Assembly (NCBI GenBank): GCA_035293965.1
Contig: DATGLW010000062.1
Span: 1 to 28,382, forward strand
DNA: 28,382 bases
Source: DATGLW01 sp035293965
GTDB lineage: Bacteria > Actinomycetota > Acidimicrobiia > Acidimicrobiales > RAAP-2
Direction: 5' to 3'
Every line of letters starts with the position of its first letter. Within the stretch, counting starts at the first letter, position 1. Of the stretch, positions 6,429 through 13,446 are shown in pieces. A program made the translations under genes and the position numbers. The notes under the pieces are model-generated. The model was not told the origin of the DNA, did not search any database, and was given only the letters and a program-made list of their open reading frames with translations.

Positions 6429-7067
6429 GTGCCGCCCCCGCTCCGCCTCGTGCTGGCGACGGCCAACCCGGACAAGGCGGCCGAGATCGCCGACATCCTC
6501 GCGTCTGCCGGAGCGGTCGAGCTCGTAGCCCGCCCGCCGTGGGTCCCCGAGGTGGAAGAGACGGGCAGCACCCTTCTCGAGAACGCCCGCCTGAAGGCCC
6601 AGGCGCTCGTCGACGCCACCCGCCAGGCGGCGGTCGCCGACGACACCGGGCTGTCGGTCGACGCGCTCGGCGGTGCCCCGGGCGTGTTCTCGTCGCGCTA
6701 CGCGGGGCCCAGCGCCACCTACGCCATGAACGTCGAGAAGCTGCTCGCCGATCTGGCGGCCCTGCCGGCCGGCGGAGGGGAGCGCCGGGCACGCTTCACC
6801 ACGGTGGCCGTGGCCTTGTTCCCCGACGGCAGCGAGGTGGTCGCGGAGGGCACCGTCGAGGGGCGGATCGCCGCGGCGCCCCGGGGCGCTGCCGGCTTCG
6901 GCTACGACCCTGTGTTCGTTCCCGACGAGGGCGGGGGGCGGACCTTCGCCGAGATGGCGCCAGCCGACAAGCATGCTTGCTCGCACCGGGGTCGGGCGTT
7001 CCGTGCGCTGGCACGCCAGCTGGGTGCCCGCCTCGCCGAGGACCTGCCGCCGCGCGGCCGAGCGTGA
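6429..7067 (+). CDS. rdgB: Non-canonical purine NTP pyrophosphatase (ITPase/HAM1)
   Basis: This enzyme hydrolyses dITP, ITP and XTP to monophosphates, keeping deaminated purines out of DNA and RNA. The start RLVLATANPDKAAEI is the family's nucleotide-binding (T/S)xNxxK motif. It is followed by ETGSTLLENARLKA, VADDTGLSVDALGGAPGVFSSRYAG (catalytic aspartates), GFGYDPVF and the C-terminal SHRGRAFRAL. Length is 212 residues from GTG 6429. A GTG at 6378 overlapping the rph stop would add 17 proline-rich residues. rph-rdgB adjacency is widespread in bacteria. Confidence 0.93.
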   Translation: MPPPLRLVLATANPDKAAEIADILASAGAVELVARPPWVPEVEETGSTLLENARLKAQALVDATRQAAVADDTGLSVDALGGAPGVFSSRYAGPSATYAMNVEKLLADLAALPAGGGERRARFTTVAVALFPDGSEVVAEGTVEGRIAAAPRGAAGFGYDPVFVPDEGGGRTFAEMAPADKHACSHRGRAFRALARQLGARLAEDLPPRGRA

Positions 7068-7079
7068 CAGGCGGCCTCG

Positions 7080-7453
7080 AAAAGACCAGGACAGAGGGTC
7101 TTCCACCGCGGGCCGAGTCGGGGAAGAATGGAGGTGCGGCCCGCGGTGCTGGTGGAGGCCCAGAGCACGGTGGGCCGCGAGGAAGAGAGGAGCTTGCGAG
7201 TGAGATCGACAAGCTGCCACGAGGAGGGTGCTCCGCCGGGGCCGGTGAGCGCCGGGCGGGGTTGACCCTGCCGGAGGCGCACTCCGACCGGCCGTCGCCG
7301 AGGCTGGGGCGACGAGAAGAGGCCGTAGCTCGTGCCGGCGTTGCCGGCCGGCCGACAGGGCGGTCCCCGAGCATGGGGCTCCGAAGCTCCTCGTGCGACG
7401 GTCGGGTACAACCGAACATCCAGGGACGCAGAGCCGGCCGTGAGGCCGGCTCT
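7080..7453 (+). ncRNA. Candidate structured non-coding RNA of unknown family
   Basis: Between rdgB and the LON-domain gene lie 495 bases (7068-7562) without a convincing gene. The first ~390 are dense in exact helices: AAGACC/GGTCTT (7082-7087/7097-7102); a 12-base-pair stem CACCGCGGGCCG/CGGCCCGCGGTG (7104-7115/7137-7148) with a purine-rich 21-base loop; GGCCCA/TGGGCC (7157-7162/7171-7176); AGCTTG/CAAGCT (7191-7196/7210-7215); GTCGCC/GGCGAC (7294-7299/7308-7313) enclosed by CGGCC/GGCCG (7289-7293/7321-7325). A 9-base-pair long-range helix, CACGAGGAG (7218-7226) with CTCCTCGTG (7387-7395), closes a multi-helix domain. A terminator-like hairpin follows at 7430. I checked for RNase P, SRP RNA, tmRNA and group II intron core motifs and found none. 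Size resembles a large housekeeping RNA, but any function is unknown. The rest (7454-7562) shows nothing clear. Confidence 0.5.
7430..7453 (+). terminator. Terminator-like hairpin
   Basis: AGAGCCGGCC (7430-7439) and GGCCGGCTCT (7444-7453) form a perfect 10-base-pair stem with a GTGA tetraloop, followed by GTCGTCTCTCC. The trailing sequence is only mildly T-rich, as often in high-GC actinobacteria. It would end the rdgB transcript and the candidate RNA. Confidence 0.6.
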
Positions 7454-7562
7454 GTCGTCTCTCCGACGTTCGCGATCGCGCTCGGGGCGACGGGCCGAGC
7501 CGCAGGGCGGCGGGGGCGGCCTGCGCCGTGCCCGGCTGCGCTGGCTCTGCCAGAGTCTGGGC

Positions 7563-8204
7563 ATGGCCCCGCGGCGCCAGCTCCCCATGTTCCCGCTGTC
7601 GGTCGTGCTCTTCCCGACCGGCCTCCTCCCCCTGCGGGTGTTCGAGCCCCGCTACCGGGCGATGACCACGGACTGCCTGGCAGGGGACCGCGAGTTCGGC
7701 GTCGTCCTGATCGAGCGGGGCTCGGAGGTCGGCGGCGGCGACCAGCGCACCGACGTCGGCACGGTGGCCCGGATCGAGCGCGCGACGCAGTTCCCCGACG
7801 GCCGCTGGGCCCTCCTGGCAAGGGGCACCGTGCGCCTCAGGGTGGCCCGCTGGCTCGCCGACGACCCCTACCCCCGCGCGGAGGTGGAGGTGGTGCCCGA
7901 CCCTCCGGGTGACCCGGTGCGCACGACCCAGGCAGTGGCCCGTGCCGAGGCCTCGGTTCGCCGGGTCCGCGCCCTGCTCTCCGAGCTGCGCGACACGCCG
8001 CCGCTCCCGAGCGACCCGCCGCCGGGCACTGACGCCCTCGGGCGGTCGTGGTGGTTGTGCGCCGAGGCCCCGCTCGCGGCCCTCGACCGCCAGCGGCTCC
8101 TTTGCACCGACGACCCACTCGAGCGGATGACGCTGCTCGGCGAGCTCGCCGACGGGCTTGCCGGCGATCTCTCGCATCTGTTGGCAGGCGAACCGGGCGG
8201 CTGA
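7563..8204 (+). CDS. LON N-terminal (substrate-binding) domain protein
   Basis: This 213-residue protein begins QLPMFPLSVVLFPTGLLPLRVFEPRYRAMTTD, the hallmark of the LON N-domain family (PF02190). It continues with FGVVLIERGSEVGGGD, VGTVARIERATQFPDGRW and a helical C-terminal half ending LLGELADGLAGDLSHLLAG. There is no ATPase or protease domain, so it is a stand-alone version and not Lon itself. Such proteins are thought to bind unfolded or specific proteins; no firm role is known. The ATG at 7563 was chosen because the conserved domain starts nine residues later. It converges on the SDR gene. Confidence 0.85.
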   Translation: MAPRRQLPMFPLSVVLFPTGLLPLRVFEPRYRAMTTDCLAGDREFGVVLIERGSEVGGGDQRTDVGTVARIERATQFPDGRWALLARGTVRLRVARWLADDPYPRAEVEVVPDPPGDPVRTTQAVARAEASVRRVRALLSELRDTPPLPSDPPPGTDALGRSWWLCAEAPLAALDRQRLLCTDDPLERMTLLGELADGLAGDLSHLLAGEPGG

Positions 8205-8221
8205 GCCCGACTCGGACAGGA

Positions 8222-8259
8222 CCGGCCGGGGGCGCGCCTTTGGCGGAGCCCCCTGCCGG
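8222..8259. terminator. Bidirectional terminator-like stem between convergent genes
   Basis: CCGGC (8222-8226) pairs with GCCGG (8255-8259), GGGGGC (8228-8233) with GCCCCC (8248-8253) and CGCC (8235-8238) with GGCG (8242-8245) around a TTT loop, with small bulges. It fills the 62-base space between the plus-strand LON-domain gene and the minus-strand dehydrogenase gene. There is no T-tract on either side, so strength is uncertain. Confidence 0.5.
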
Positions 8260-8266
8260 CGCAGGG

Positions 8267-9169
8267 TCAGAAGAACGAAAAGTCCGGCAAGCGGGTGCTG
8301 ATGCCCTTGAAGAGCTCTCCTTTGGCCGCGACGAGCTCTGCGGGGGTCCACCGGCGCTCGCGGTGCACTTCGCCCTCGGGGTGGAAGCCCGCCATCACCC
8401 AGACGTCGCCGCCGTGCACCACGAAGACCCTGCCGGTCACGTCGGCAGCCGCGTCGCTCGCCAGGAACACCACGAGGGGCGACACGTTTGCGGGGTCGAA
8501 GCGGTCGAACCCGTCGGCCACGGCGGCCATCTCCGTGAAGACGTCCTCGGTCATGCGCGTGCGCGCCCGCGGGGCGATGGCGTTGACGGTCACGCGGTAG
8601 CGTTCGAGCTCGCGTGCCAGCACCCACGTCAGCGACGCGATGCCCGCCTTGGCTGCCGCGTAGTTCGACTGCCCGGCCTGCCCGTAGAGGCCGGACTCCG
8701 ACGAGGTGTTGACGATGCGGCCCGCGGTCGGCTGGCCTGCCTTCGCCCGATCCCGCCAGTAGGCGGCGGCGAAGCGCGACATGGCGAAGTGGCCCTTGAG
8801 GTGCACCCGGATGACGTCGTCCCAGTCGGGTTCCTCCATGCTGAACGACATCCGGTCGCGCAGGATCCCAGCGTTGTTCACCACGACGTGGAGGTCGCCG
8901 AAGGTGTCCACGGCCTGGCGGACGAGGCGCTCCGCACCGTCCCAGGTGCTCACGTCGTCGCCGTTGACCGCTGCAGTGCCACCGGCCGACGCGATGGCGT
9001 CGACCACGTCCTCGGCAGGGGAGCGGTCGTGGCCCTCGCCGCGCACCGACGCCCCGAGGTCGTTGACGACGACCGACGCCCCCTCCTGAGCCAGGAGCAG
9101 GGCGTGCTCGCGGCCGATGCCCCGGCCCGCGCCGGTGACGATGGCCACCTTGCCATCGAGCAGTCCCAT
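8267..9169 (-). CDS. Short-chain dehydrogenase, (3R)-hydroxyacyl-CoA dehydrogenase-like
   Basis: This 300-residue SDR oxidoreductase resembles the dehydrogenase unit of MFE-2-type multifunctional enzymes and FabG-like proteins. Seen are the Rossmann motif TGAGRGIGREHA (about residues 12-23), VVVNDLG (strand 2, acidic residue suggesting NAD preference), NNAGILRD, the catalytic serines in NTSSESGLYG followed by SNYAAAKAG (YxxxK), and NAIAPRARTRM. The C-terminal ~60 residues (WTPAELVAAKGELFKG...) exceed a minimal SDR and match the hydroxyacyl-CoA subgroup. Start ATG 9169 follows AGGAG; an in-frame codon at 9187 is upstream of that site. Substrate unknown; the HadA/HadB-like dehydratases at 11627-12561 could act in the same beta-oxidation-type chemistry. 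Confidence 0.88.
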   Translation of the reverse strand: MGLLDGKVAIVTGAGRGIGREHALLLAQEGASVVVNDLGASVRGEGHDRSPAEDVVDAIASAGGTAAVNGDDVSTWDGAERLVRQAVDTFGDLHVVVNNAGILRDRMSFSMEEPDWDDVIRVHLKGHFAMSRFAAAYWRDRAKAGQPTAGRIVNTSSESGLYGQAGQSNYAAAKAGIASLTWVLARELERYRVTVNAIAPRARTRMTEDVFTEMAAVADGFDRFDPANVSPLVVFLASDAAADVTGRVFVVHGGDVWVMAGFHPEGEVHRERRWTPAELVAAKGELFKGISTRLPDFSFF

Positions 9170-9292
9170 CAGGTCTCCTTCCGTCAACGGCCTGCCATCA
9201 CCGGGGCATCGGCGAGCAGCGGTCGACCAGCATGGCCGGATGCCCGCCGCCGGGCAAGGTGGGAGTGCGCCGCGCCGCGGACCTGCGGGCCG

Positions 9293-10387
9293 CTACGGAG
9301 CGGGCAGGCGAGCCAGGTGGGAGGCGACGACCTCCTCGACGAGGGACGCGGTCTGCGCGACCGCCCTCGGGCGTCCGAACCGGTCGCACAGCGACACGAC
9401 GGTCGCCTCCTGCGCGAGGCGAGCCGCCACCGCGGGCTCCGCGTCGCCGACCACGCAGATCAGTGGCGCCCGACCGCTGACGAGCGTGAGCACGCGGCCG
9501 GGCACCTTGCCTTCGAGCGACGTCGCGTCGAGGCGTCCCTCGCCTGTCATCACGAGGTCGGCTCGCCGGATGCGGTCCTCGAGCCCGACGAGGCCGGCCA
9601 CGAGGTCGAACCCCGGCACGATGCGAGCCCCGAGGGCGGCGAGCCCGCCCGCCAGGCCGCCTGCAGCACCGGAGCCGGCCATGTCACCCACGTCGGTGCC
9701 GCTGCGCTGCCGGTACTCGGTGGCGAGCCGGCGCAAGCGGCCCTCCAGCTCGCGCACCTGGGCAGGGGTCGCTCCCTTCTGGGGGCCGAACACGCGGGCC
9801 GCGTCGGCAAAACGCGTCCGGACGTCGACGGCGGCAACGAGGTCGACCCCGGCGAGCGAGCACTCTGCCTCGCCGATGGCCTCGACGGCGCCCAGGCCGC
9901 CGTCGGTCGTGGCCGAGCCCCCGCACCCGACCACCACGCGGCGGGCGCCCGCCGCTACGGCTGCGACGACCAGCTCCCCGACCCCACGGGTGGAGGCGCG
10001 GAGAGGATCGTCGCCACGCGGCGCGGGCAGCAACGAGCGGCCCGCCGCACGGGCCATCTCGATGACCGCAGTCGGCCATCGCGGCGCGCCGCCGCCGGCG
10101 TGCCAGCCGTGCGGTGCTGCGTGAGGCCCATCGCCGAGCCGCCGGCCGCTCGGCGGGCCGTCGAGCCAGCGCCACTCGGCGTCGACCGGTTCGCCGAGGG
10201 GGCCAGGAACCCTCGTGTGCCGCACCACACCCCCGAGGGCCTCGAGGAGGCCCTCTCCTCCGTCGGACATGGGGACCTCGTCGGCCACCCAACCCTGGTG
10301 GCGTGCTCCTCGTCCGGCCGCCGCCGCGACCTCGGCCGCGCTGGCCGTGCCCCGGAACTTGTCCGGTGCCGCGAGGAGCCGTCGCAC
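9293..10387 (-). CDS. Glycerate 2-kinase (GarK/GlxK family)
   Basis: This protein of about 364 residues belongs to the glycerate kinase type-1 family, which phosphorylates D-glycerate, usually to 2-phosphoglycerate, with ATP. Motifs are LLAAPDKFRGTASAAEVA (N-terminus), VPMSDGGEGLLEAL, GCGGSATTDGGLGA, RVFGPQKGATPAQV, GSGAAGGLAGGLAALGA and TGEGRLDATSLEGKVPG. A GTG at 10387 was preferred to ATG 10405 because GGGAG lies a suitable distance upstream, but both are possible. It sits 42 bases downstream of the secreted repeat protein gene and upstream of the SDR gene on the same strand. No glyoxylate-pathway partner is visible. Confidence 0.9.
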   Translation of the reverse strand: MRRLLAAPDKFRGTASAAEVAAAAGRGARHQGWVADEVPMSDGGEGLLEALGGVVRHTRVPGPLGEPVDAEWRWLDGPPSGRRLGDGPHAAPHGWHAGGGAPRWPTAVIEMARAAGRSLLPAPRGDDPLRASTRGVGELVVAAVAAGARRVVVGCGGSATTDGGLGAVEAIGEAECSLAGVDLVAAVDVRTRFADAARVFGPQKGATPAQVRELEGRLRRLATEYRQRSGTDVGDMAGSGAAGGLAGGLAALGARIVPGFDLVAGLVGLEDRIRRADLVMTGEGRLDATSLEGKVPGRVLTLVSGRAPLICVVGDAEPAVAARLAQEATVVSLCDRFGRPRAVAQTASLVEEVVASHLARLPAP

Positions 10388-10429
10388 AGGGGGAGGCTCC
10401 CACATGGCAGGATCCCGGGCCCAGCAGGG

Positions 10430-11422
10430 TCATCCAGTGACGCCGGCCACGTCCGCGACCCCGGTACCGCCCAGGCTGCCGAAGAACCCCGCGTCGCCGA
10501 GGGCGAAGATCCCCCCGTCGGCCGCCACCTCCCAGTAGCCGCCGCCCGTGGCCGTGGCAGCCATGCCGACGATGGGCTCGTTGAGCGCCCTGCCACCCAT
10601 CGAGCCGAAGAACCCCGCGTCACCGAAGGCGAAGATCCCCCCGTCGGCCGCCACCTCCCAGTAGCCCGATCCGCTCGGGGTCGGGGCCATGCCGACCACG
10701 TTCGCGCCGAGGCGCAGGAGCGCCGGGTCGCCGAGGTAGAGGAGGAAGCCGTCGTTCCCGAGCCCGTCCACGTCGCCGCCGTGGCTGTACAGGTAGTAGC
10801 CCTGATGGGACATCGTGCTCAGGAGCTGGTAGGCGATGGTGCCGTACACCCTCGTGCCGGTCCAGCAGCGGAAGGAGAATCGCACCGCGAACGTCGTGAC
10901 GGAGCCGGAGGCGTCGTAGACAGCCTGGTCGATCCTGAATCCGCCGGTGGTCGTCCCGGCGATGCAGGCGGGATCGTTGGTCATGCCGACCCATGCATCC
11001 ACGGAGGTCGAGAACTCCCCGGGCACGAGCGGCCTGGCATAGTCCGAGAAGACGATCCGGTAGCCGAGCGAGTCGAAAGCCACCAGGTGCTGGCCGCCTG
11101 CGCCGAGCGCCAGGTCCACCGGTCCGCTGTGCGAGGTGGCCGCACCGAGAGGATCGACGATCACGAAGTTCGCCAGGTCGAGCGGGGTGACCGACGCCAG
11201 GTGAGCCTGGCCAGCTCCGGACTGGGGTGGCGCCCCCCTCTGCGCCGAGCCGCCCGCAATCCTGGCCGCGCCGGCCGCCCCCCCAGGCACTGCCGCGCCG
11301 GCACCCGTGATCCCGCATGCGATCACGAGGGCCAGGCCCAATCCGGCACCCCGCTGCCGCTGTCCCCACCGCCGTCCGGACGGTGCCGCCTGCCCGTTGC
11401 CCACTCCTCCGTGTCGACGCAT
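10430..11422 (-). CDS. Secreted protein of unknown function with C-terminal 'ADGGIFAFGDAG' repeats
   Basis: This protein of about 330 residues has a basic N-terminus (RRWGQRQR), then a hydrophobic segment GLGLALVIACGITGAGAA that looks like a signal peptide. A middle domain of about 170 residues (LDLANFVIVDPLG ... GYYLYSHGGDVDGLGNDGF) I do not recognise. The C-terminus holds two copies of a 42-residue repeat beginning GYWEVAADGGIFAFGDAGFF and GYWEVAADGGIFALGDAGFF, preceded by a partial one (VVGMAPTPSGS). The same repeat makes up the end of the large protein at 21142-23508. Such repeats are probably propeller blades or surface modules (inference). The start is uncertain: ATG 11422 and GTG 11434 both precede the signal peptide closely. 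Confidence 0.7.
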   Translation of the reverse strand: MRRHGGVGNGQAAPSGRRWGQRQRGAGLGLALVIACGITGAGAAVPGGAAGAARIAGGSAQRGAPPQSGAGQAHLASVTPLDLANFVIVDPLGAATSHSGPVDLALGAGGQHLVAFDSLGYRIVFSDYARPLVPGEFSTSVDAWVGMTNDPACIAGTTTGGFRIDQAVYDASGSVTTFAVRFSFRCWTGTRVYGTIAYQLLSTMSHQGYYLYSHGGDVDGLGNDGFLLYLGDPALLRLGANVVGMAPTPSGSGYWEVAADGGIFAFGDAGFFGSMGGRALNEPIVGMAATATGGGYWEVAADGGIFALGDAGFFGSLGGTGVADVAGVTG

Positions 11423-11613
11423 CGCCCGTCGCACCGTCCTTCCCGTCACCCTCGGCCACCCACGGTGAAGCATCGCCCGGTGCCGGACCCTGGCGCCAGG
11501 GACGTTCGACCCCATTCCCGGTTGGACGATGCGCCGGCGTGGACGGCCTCCGGGTAGCGGGCAGAGCGGCAGACGAGCGCCCGGCCACCTGTCCAGCCTG
11601 GGCACCTGTTCTG

Positions 11614-11619
11614 TATTGT
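11614..11619 (+). promoter_or_regulatory. -10 box for the dehydratase pair, leaderless type
   Basis: TATTGT is followed by seven bases and GTG 11627. An alternative GTG at 11618 overlaps this box, which argues for the 11627 start. Confidence 0.45.
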
Positions 11620-11626
11620 GGCGCTC

Positions 11627-12154
11627 GTGCCCGACACGTGGATTTCAGAGGAGATGCGCGCCGCGGTCGGGAGGGAGTTCGGCTCGACGCGCCAGTCGCT
11701 GCCGATCTCGCTCTCGGACATCCGCCGGTGGGCAGCCGCCATCTACTACCCGGAGGCGCCGCCGAGGCTCTTCTGGGACGAGGAGTACGCGGCGACCACC
11801 TCCTACGGGGGTGTCGTCGCCCCGGAGGAGTTCAACCCGTTCGCCTGGTTCACGGCAGAGGGGCCGAACCTTCCCTCGTCCTTCGAGGGGCCGGTGCGCA
11901 ACGCCGGGCCGGAAGAGTCGCTCGGGATCAAGGGCCCCAGCACCAGCTTCATCCTGAACGGCGGCCTGTCGATGACCCACGGTGCCCGTATGCGCCCCGG
12001 CGACGTCATCACCTCGGGGCTCACCAAGCTCGTCGAGTACCGTGAGCGCCAGAGCCGCCTGGGGCTGATGCTGATCACCGAGACGGAAACGACCTGGACC
12101 AACCAGAAGGGCGAGATGGTGCGGACCACTCGCAGCACGCTGCTGAGGTACTGA
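11627..12154 (+). CDS. MaoC N-terminal-type dehydratase, HadA-like
   Basis: This hot-dog-fold protein of about 175 residues belongs to the FAS1-like dehydratase/MaoC N-terminal group. Features are SLPISLSDIRRWAAAIYYPE with PRLFWDEEYAATTSYGG, APEEFNPFAWF, SFILNGGLSMTHGARMRPGDVITS (the line around the substrate tunnel) and LGLMLITETETTWTNQKGE, a (T/S)E.(T)...N..G strand pair typical of HadA. HadA-type subunits usually lack the catalytic His-Asp pair and pair with a HadB-type subunit. The next gene overlaps by one base and fits that partner. Likely substrate: a 3-hydroxyacyl-CoA or -ACP. Confidence 0.85.
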   Translation: MPDTWISEEMRAAVGREFGSTRQSLPISLSDIRRWAAAIYYPEAPPRLFWDEEYAATTSYGGVVAPEEFNPFAWFTAEGPNLPSSFEGPVRNAGPEESLGIKGPSTSFILNGGLSMTHGARMRPGDVITSGLTKLVEYRERQSRLGLMLITETETTWTNQKGEMVRTTRSTLLRY

Positions 12155-12561
12155 TGGAAGCCACGATCGGTCAAGAGCTGCCCGTATTCGAGCGGATGTC
12201 GGGCTTCCACGCCTGGAACCGCTTCGCGGCCGTCAACGAGGAGTTCGTCCCCATCCACATGGACGACGAGGCGGGCAAGCGGGCCGGGTACCCCGGCGCC
12301 TTCGGCATGGGCAACCTCCAGGTCGCCTACCTGCACGCCCTCTTGCGGCAGTGGATCGGCGACGAGGGTCGCATCGTCAACGTGTCCTGCCAGATGCGGG
12401 CCCCGAACCTGCGGGGCTTGCGGACCACGGCCCGAGGTCGGGTGACCGCCGTCCGCCAGGAGGGCGCCGACACGCTGGTGGACCTCGAGGTCTGGACCGA
12501 GACCGAGGAGGGGACCGTGCTCGCCCCGGGCACGGCCACCGTCGCCCTCCCGCCGGGCTGA
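12154..12561 (+). CDS. MaoC-like dehydratase, HadB-like catalytic subunit
   Basis: This 135-residue single hot-dog domain shows the hydratase motif FAAVNEEFVPIHMDDEAGKRAGYPGAFGMG (Asp/Asn...His pattern with the following G-x-FG turn), then VNVSCQMRAPNLRGLRTTARGRV. With the preceding subunit it should form a heterodimeric (R)-specific enoyl hydratase or 3-hydroxyacyl dehydratase, as in mycobacterial HadAB or steroid beta-oxidation hydratases. ATG 12154 overlaps the previous stop (TGATG), which means translational coupling. A tRNA gene converges from the other strand. Confidence 0.87.
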   Translation: MEATIGQELPVFERMSGFHAWNRFAAVNEEFVPIHMDDEAGKRAGYPGAFGMGNLQVAYLHALLRQWIGDEGRIVNVSCQMRAPNLRGLRTTARGRVTAVRQEGADTLVDLEVWTETEEGTVLAPGTATVALPPG

Positions 12562-12602
12562 TCCCGGAGAGCACCTTCGGCCGTGTGCAAGGGGGTGCGA
12601 GG

Positions 12603-12687
12603 TGGTGCGGGCGGGGAGACTCGAACTCCCACCCCCGAAGGGACCGGGACCTAAACCCGGCGCGTCTACCGGTTCCGCCACGCCCGC
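12603..12687 (-). tRNA. tRNA-Leu (anticodon UAG), CCA encoded
   Basis: On the minus strand the acceptor GCGGGCG (12687-12681) pairs with CGCCCGC (12613-12607), followed by A and an encoded CCA at 12605-12603. The D-arm is UGGCGGAACCGGUAGACGC. The anticodon stem CCGGG/CCCGG holds the loop UUUAGGU, giving anticodon UAG (reads CUA/CUN). A long variable arm with a UUCG loop and the T-arm GGGAGUUCGAGUCUCCC complete a class II tRNA. The variable arm and anticodon fix leucine. Confidence 0.95.
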
Positions 12688-12815
12688 ACGAGTCGCACCC
12701 GTGCCCGAGGGCACGGCGGGGGGCAGTCTACGGCTCGAACCGGGGGTCGGGCCTCGGGCGGGTCGAGCGCCCCGCGCGAGGCCGCACGTGGTCCGATGAG
12801 GGGGTCGGCCGCGGG

Positions 12816-12821
12816 TACCCT
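12816..12821 (+). promoter_or_regulatory. clpP -10 box, leaderless type
   Basis: TACCCT is followed by seven bases and the clpP ATG at 12829. Confidence 0.5.
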
Positions 12822-12828
12822 GTTGGCC

Positions 12829-13443
12829 ATGGCTCCCCACCTCGCGGTCCCGCCGGCGACGTTGGCCGCAAACCCCGGCCCGGATGCCTCCGCCGATGTG
12901 TTCCAACGGCTGTTGAAGGAGCGCATCGTGTTCGTCGGGAGCGCCATCGACCAGCAGACGGCCAACCTCGTGTGCGCCCAGCTCATCCTGCTCGAAGCCG
13001 AGGACGCCGAGCGTGACATCTCCCTGTACATCAACTCGCCGGGCGGCTCGGTCACCGATGGCCTCGCCATCTACGACACGATGCAGTACGTCCGGTGTGA
13101 CGTGAGCACCATCTGCGTCGGGCTGGCGGCCTCCATGGGCCAGTTCCTCCTGTGCGCCGGGGCGCCAGGGAAGCGGTTCGCGCTCCCGCACTCCCGGATC
13201 CTGATGCACCAGCCGTCGGGGGCGATGCAGGGCCAGGCGGCGGACATCGCCATCCAGGCGGAGCAGATCGTGTACCTCAAGCGGATGATGGCCGAGCGCA
13301 TCGCCTTCCACACCGGCCAGCCGGTCGAGCGCATCGAGGCCGACTCGGATCGTGACCGGTGGTTCACGGCCGAAGAGGCCCGCGAGTACGGGTTCATCGA
13401 CCGCGTGATCGACCGCTCGGCGACCCCCGCCGGAGGCCGCTGA
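12829..13443 (+). CDS. clpP: ATP-dependent Clp protease proteolytic subunit
   Basis: This 204-residue serine peptidase forms the barrel degraded-protein chamber used with ClpX or ClpC ATPases. It has the N-terminal processing-type region, then LLKERIVFVGSAIDQQTANL, YINSPGGSVTDGLAIYDTMQ, the nucleophile serine in GLAASMGQFLL, the histidine in PHSRILMHQPSG and the aspartate in DSDRDRWFTAEEA. All three catalytic residues are therefore present. ATG 12829 is chosen because a -10 box lies seven bases upstream; the in-frame codon at 12796 is upstream of that promoter. It is a solitary clpP: no tig, clpX or second clpP adjoins it, although many actinobacteria carry further copies elsewhere. The ABC exporter operon begins three bases after its stop. 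Confidence 0.95.
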   Translation: MAPHLAVPPATLAANPGPDASADVFQRLLKERIVFVGSAIDQQTANLVCAQLILLEAEDAERDISLYINSPGGSVTDGLAIYDTMQYVRCDVSTICVGLAASMGQFLLCAGAPGKRFALPHSRILMHQPSGAMQGQAADIAIQAEQIVYLKRMMAERIAFHTGQPVERIEADSDRDRWFTAEEAREYGFIDRVIDRSATPAGGR

Positions 13444-13446
13444 GCC

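Noticed and set aside
7068..7453. RNase P RNA in the gap after rdgB
   Set aside because: The size fits, but the universal GAGGAAAGUCC and ACAGAAA core motifs are absent on both strands.
8048..11557. Very long plus-strand open frame across the SDR, glycerate kinase and repeat-protein genes
   Set aside because: It is antisense to three genes with clear family motifs; long shadow frames are expected at this GC content.
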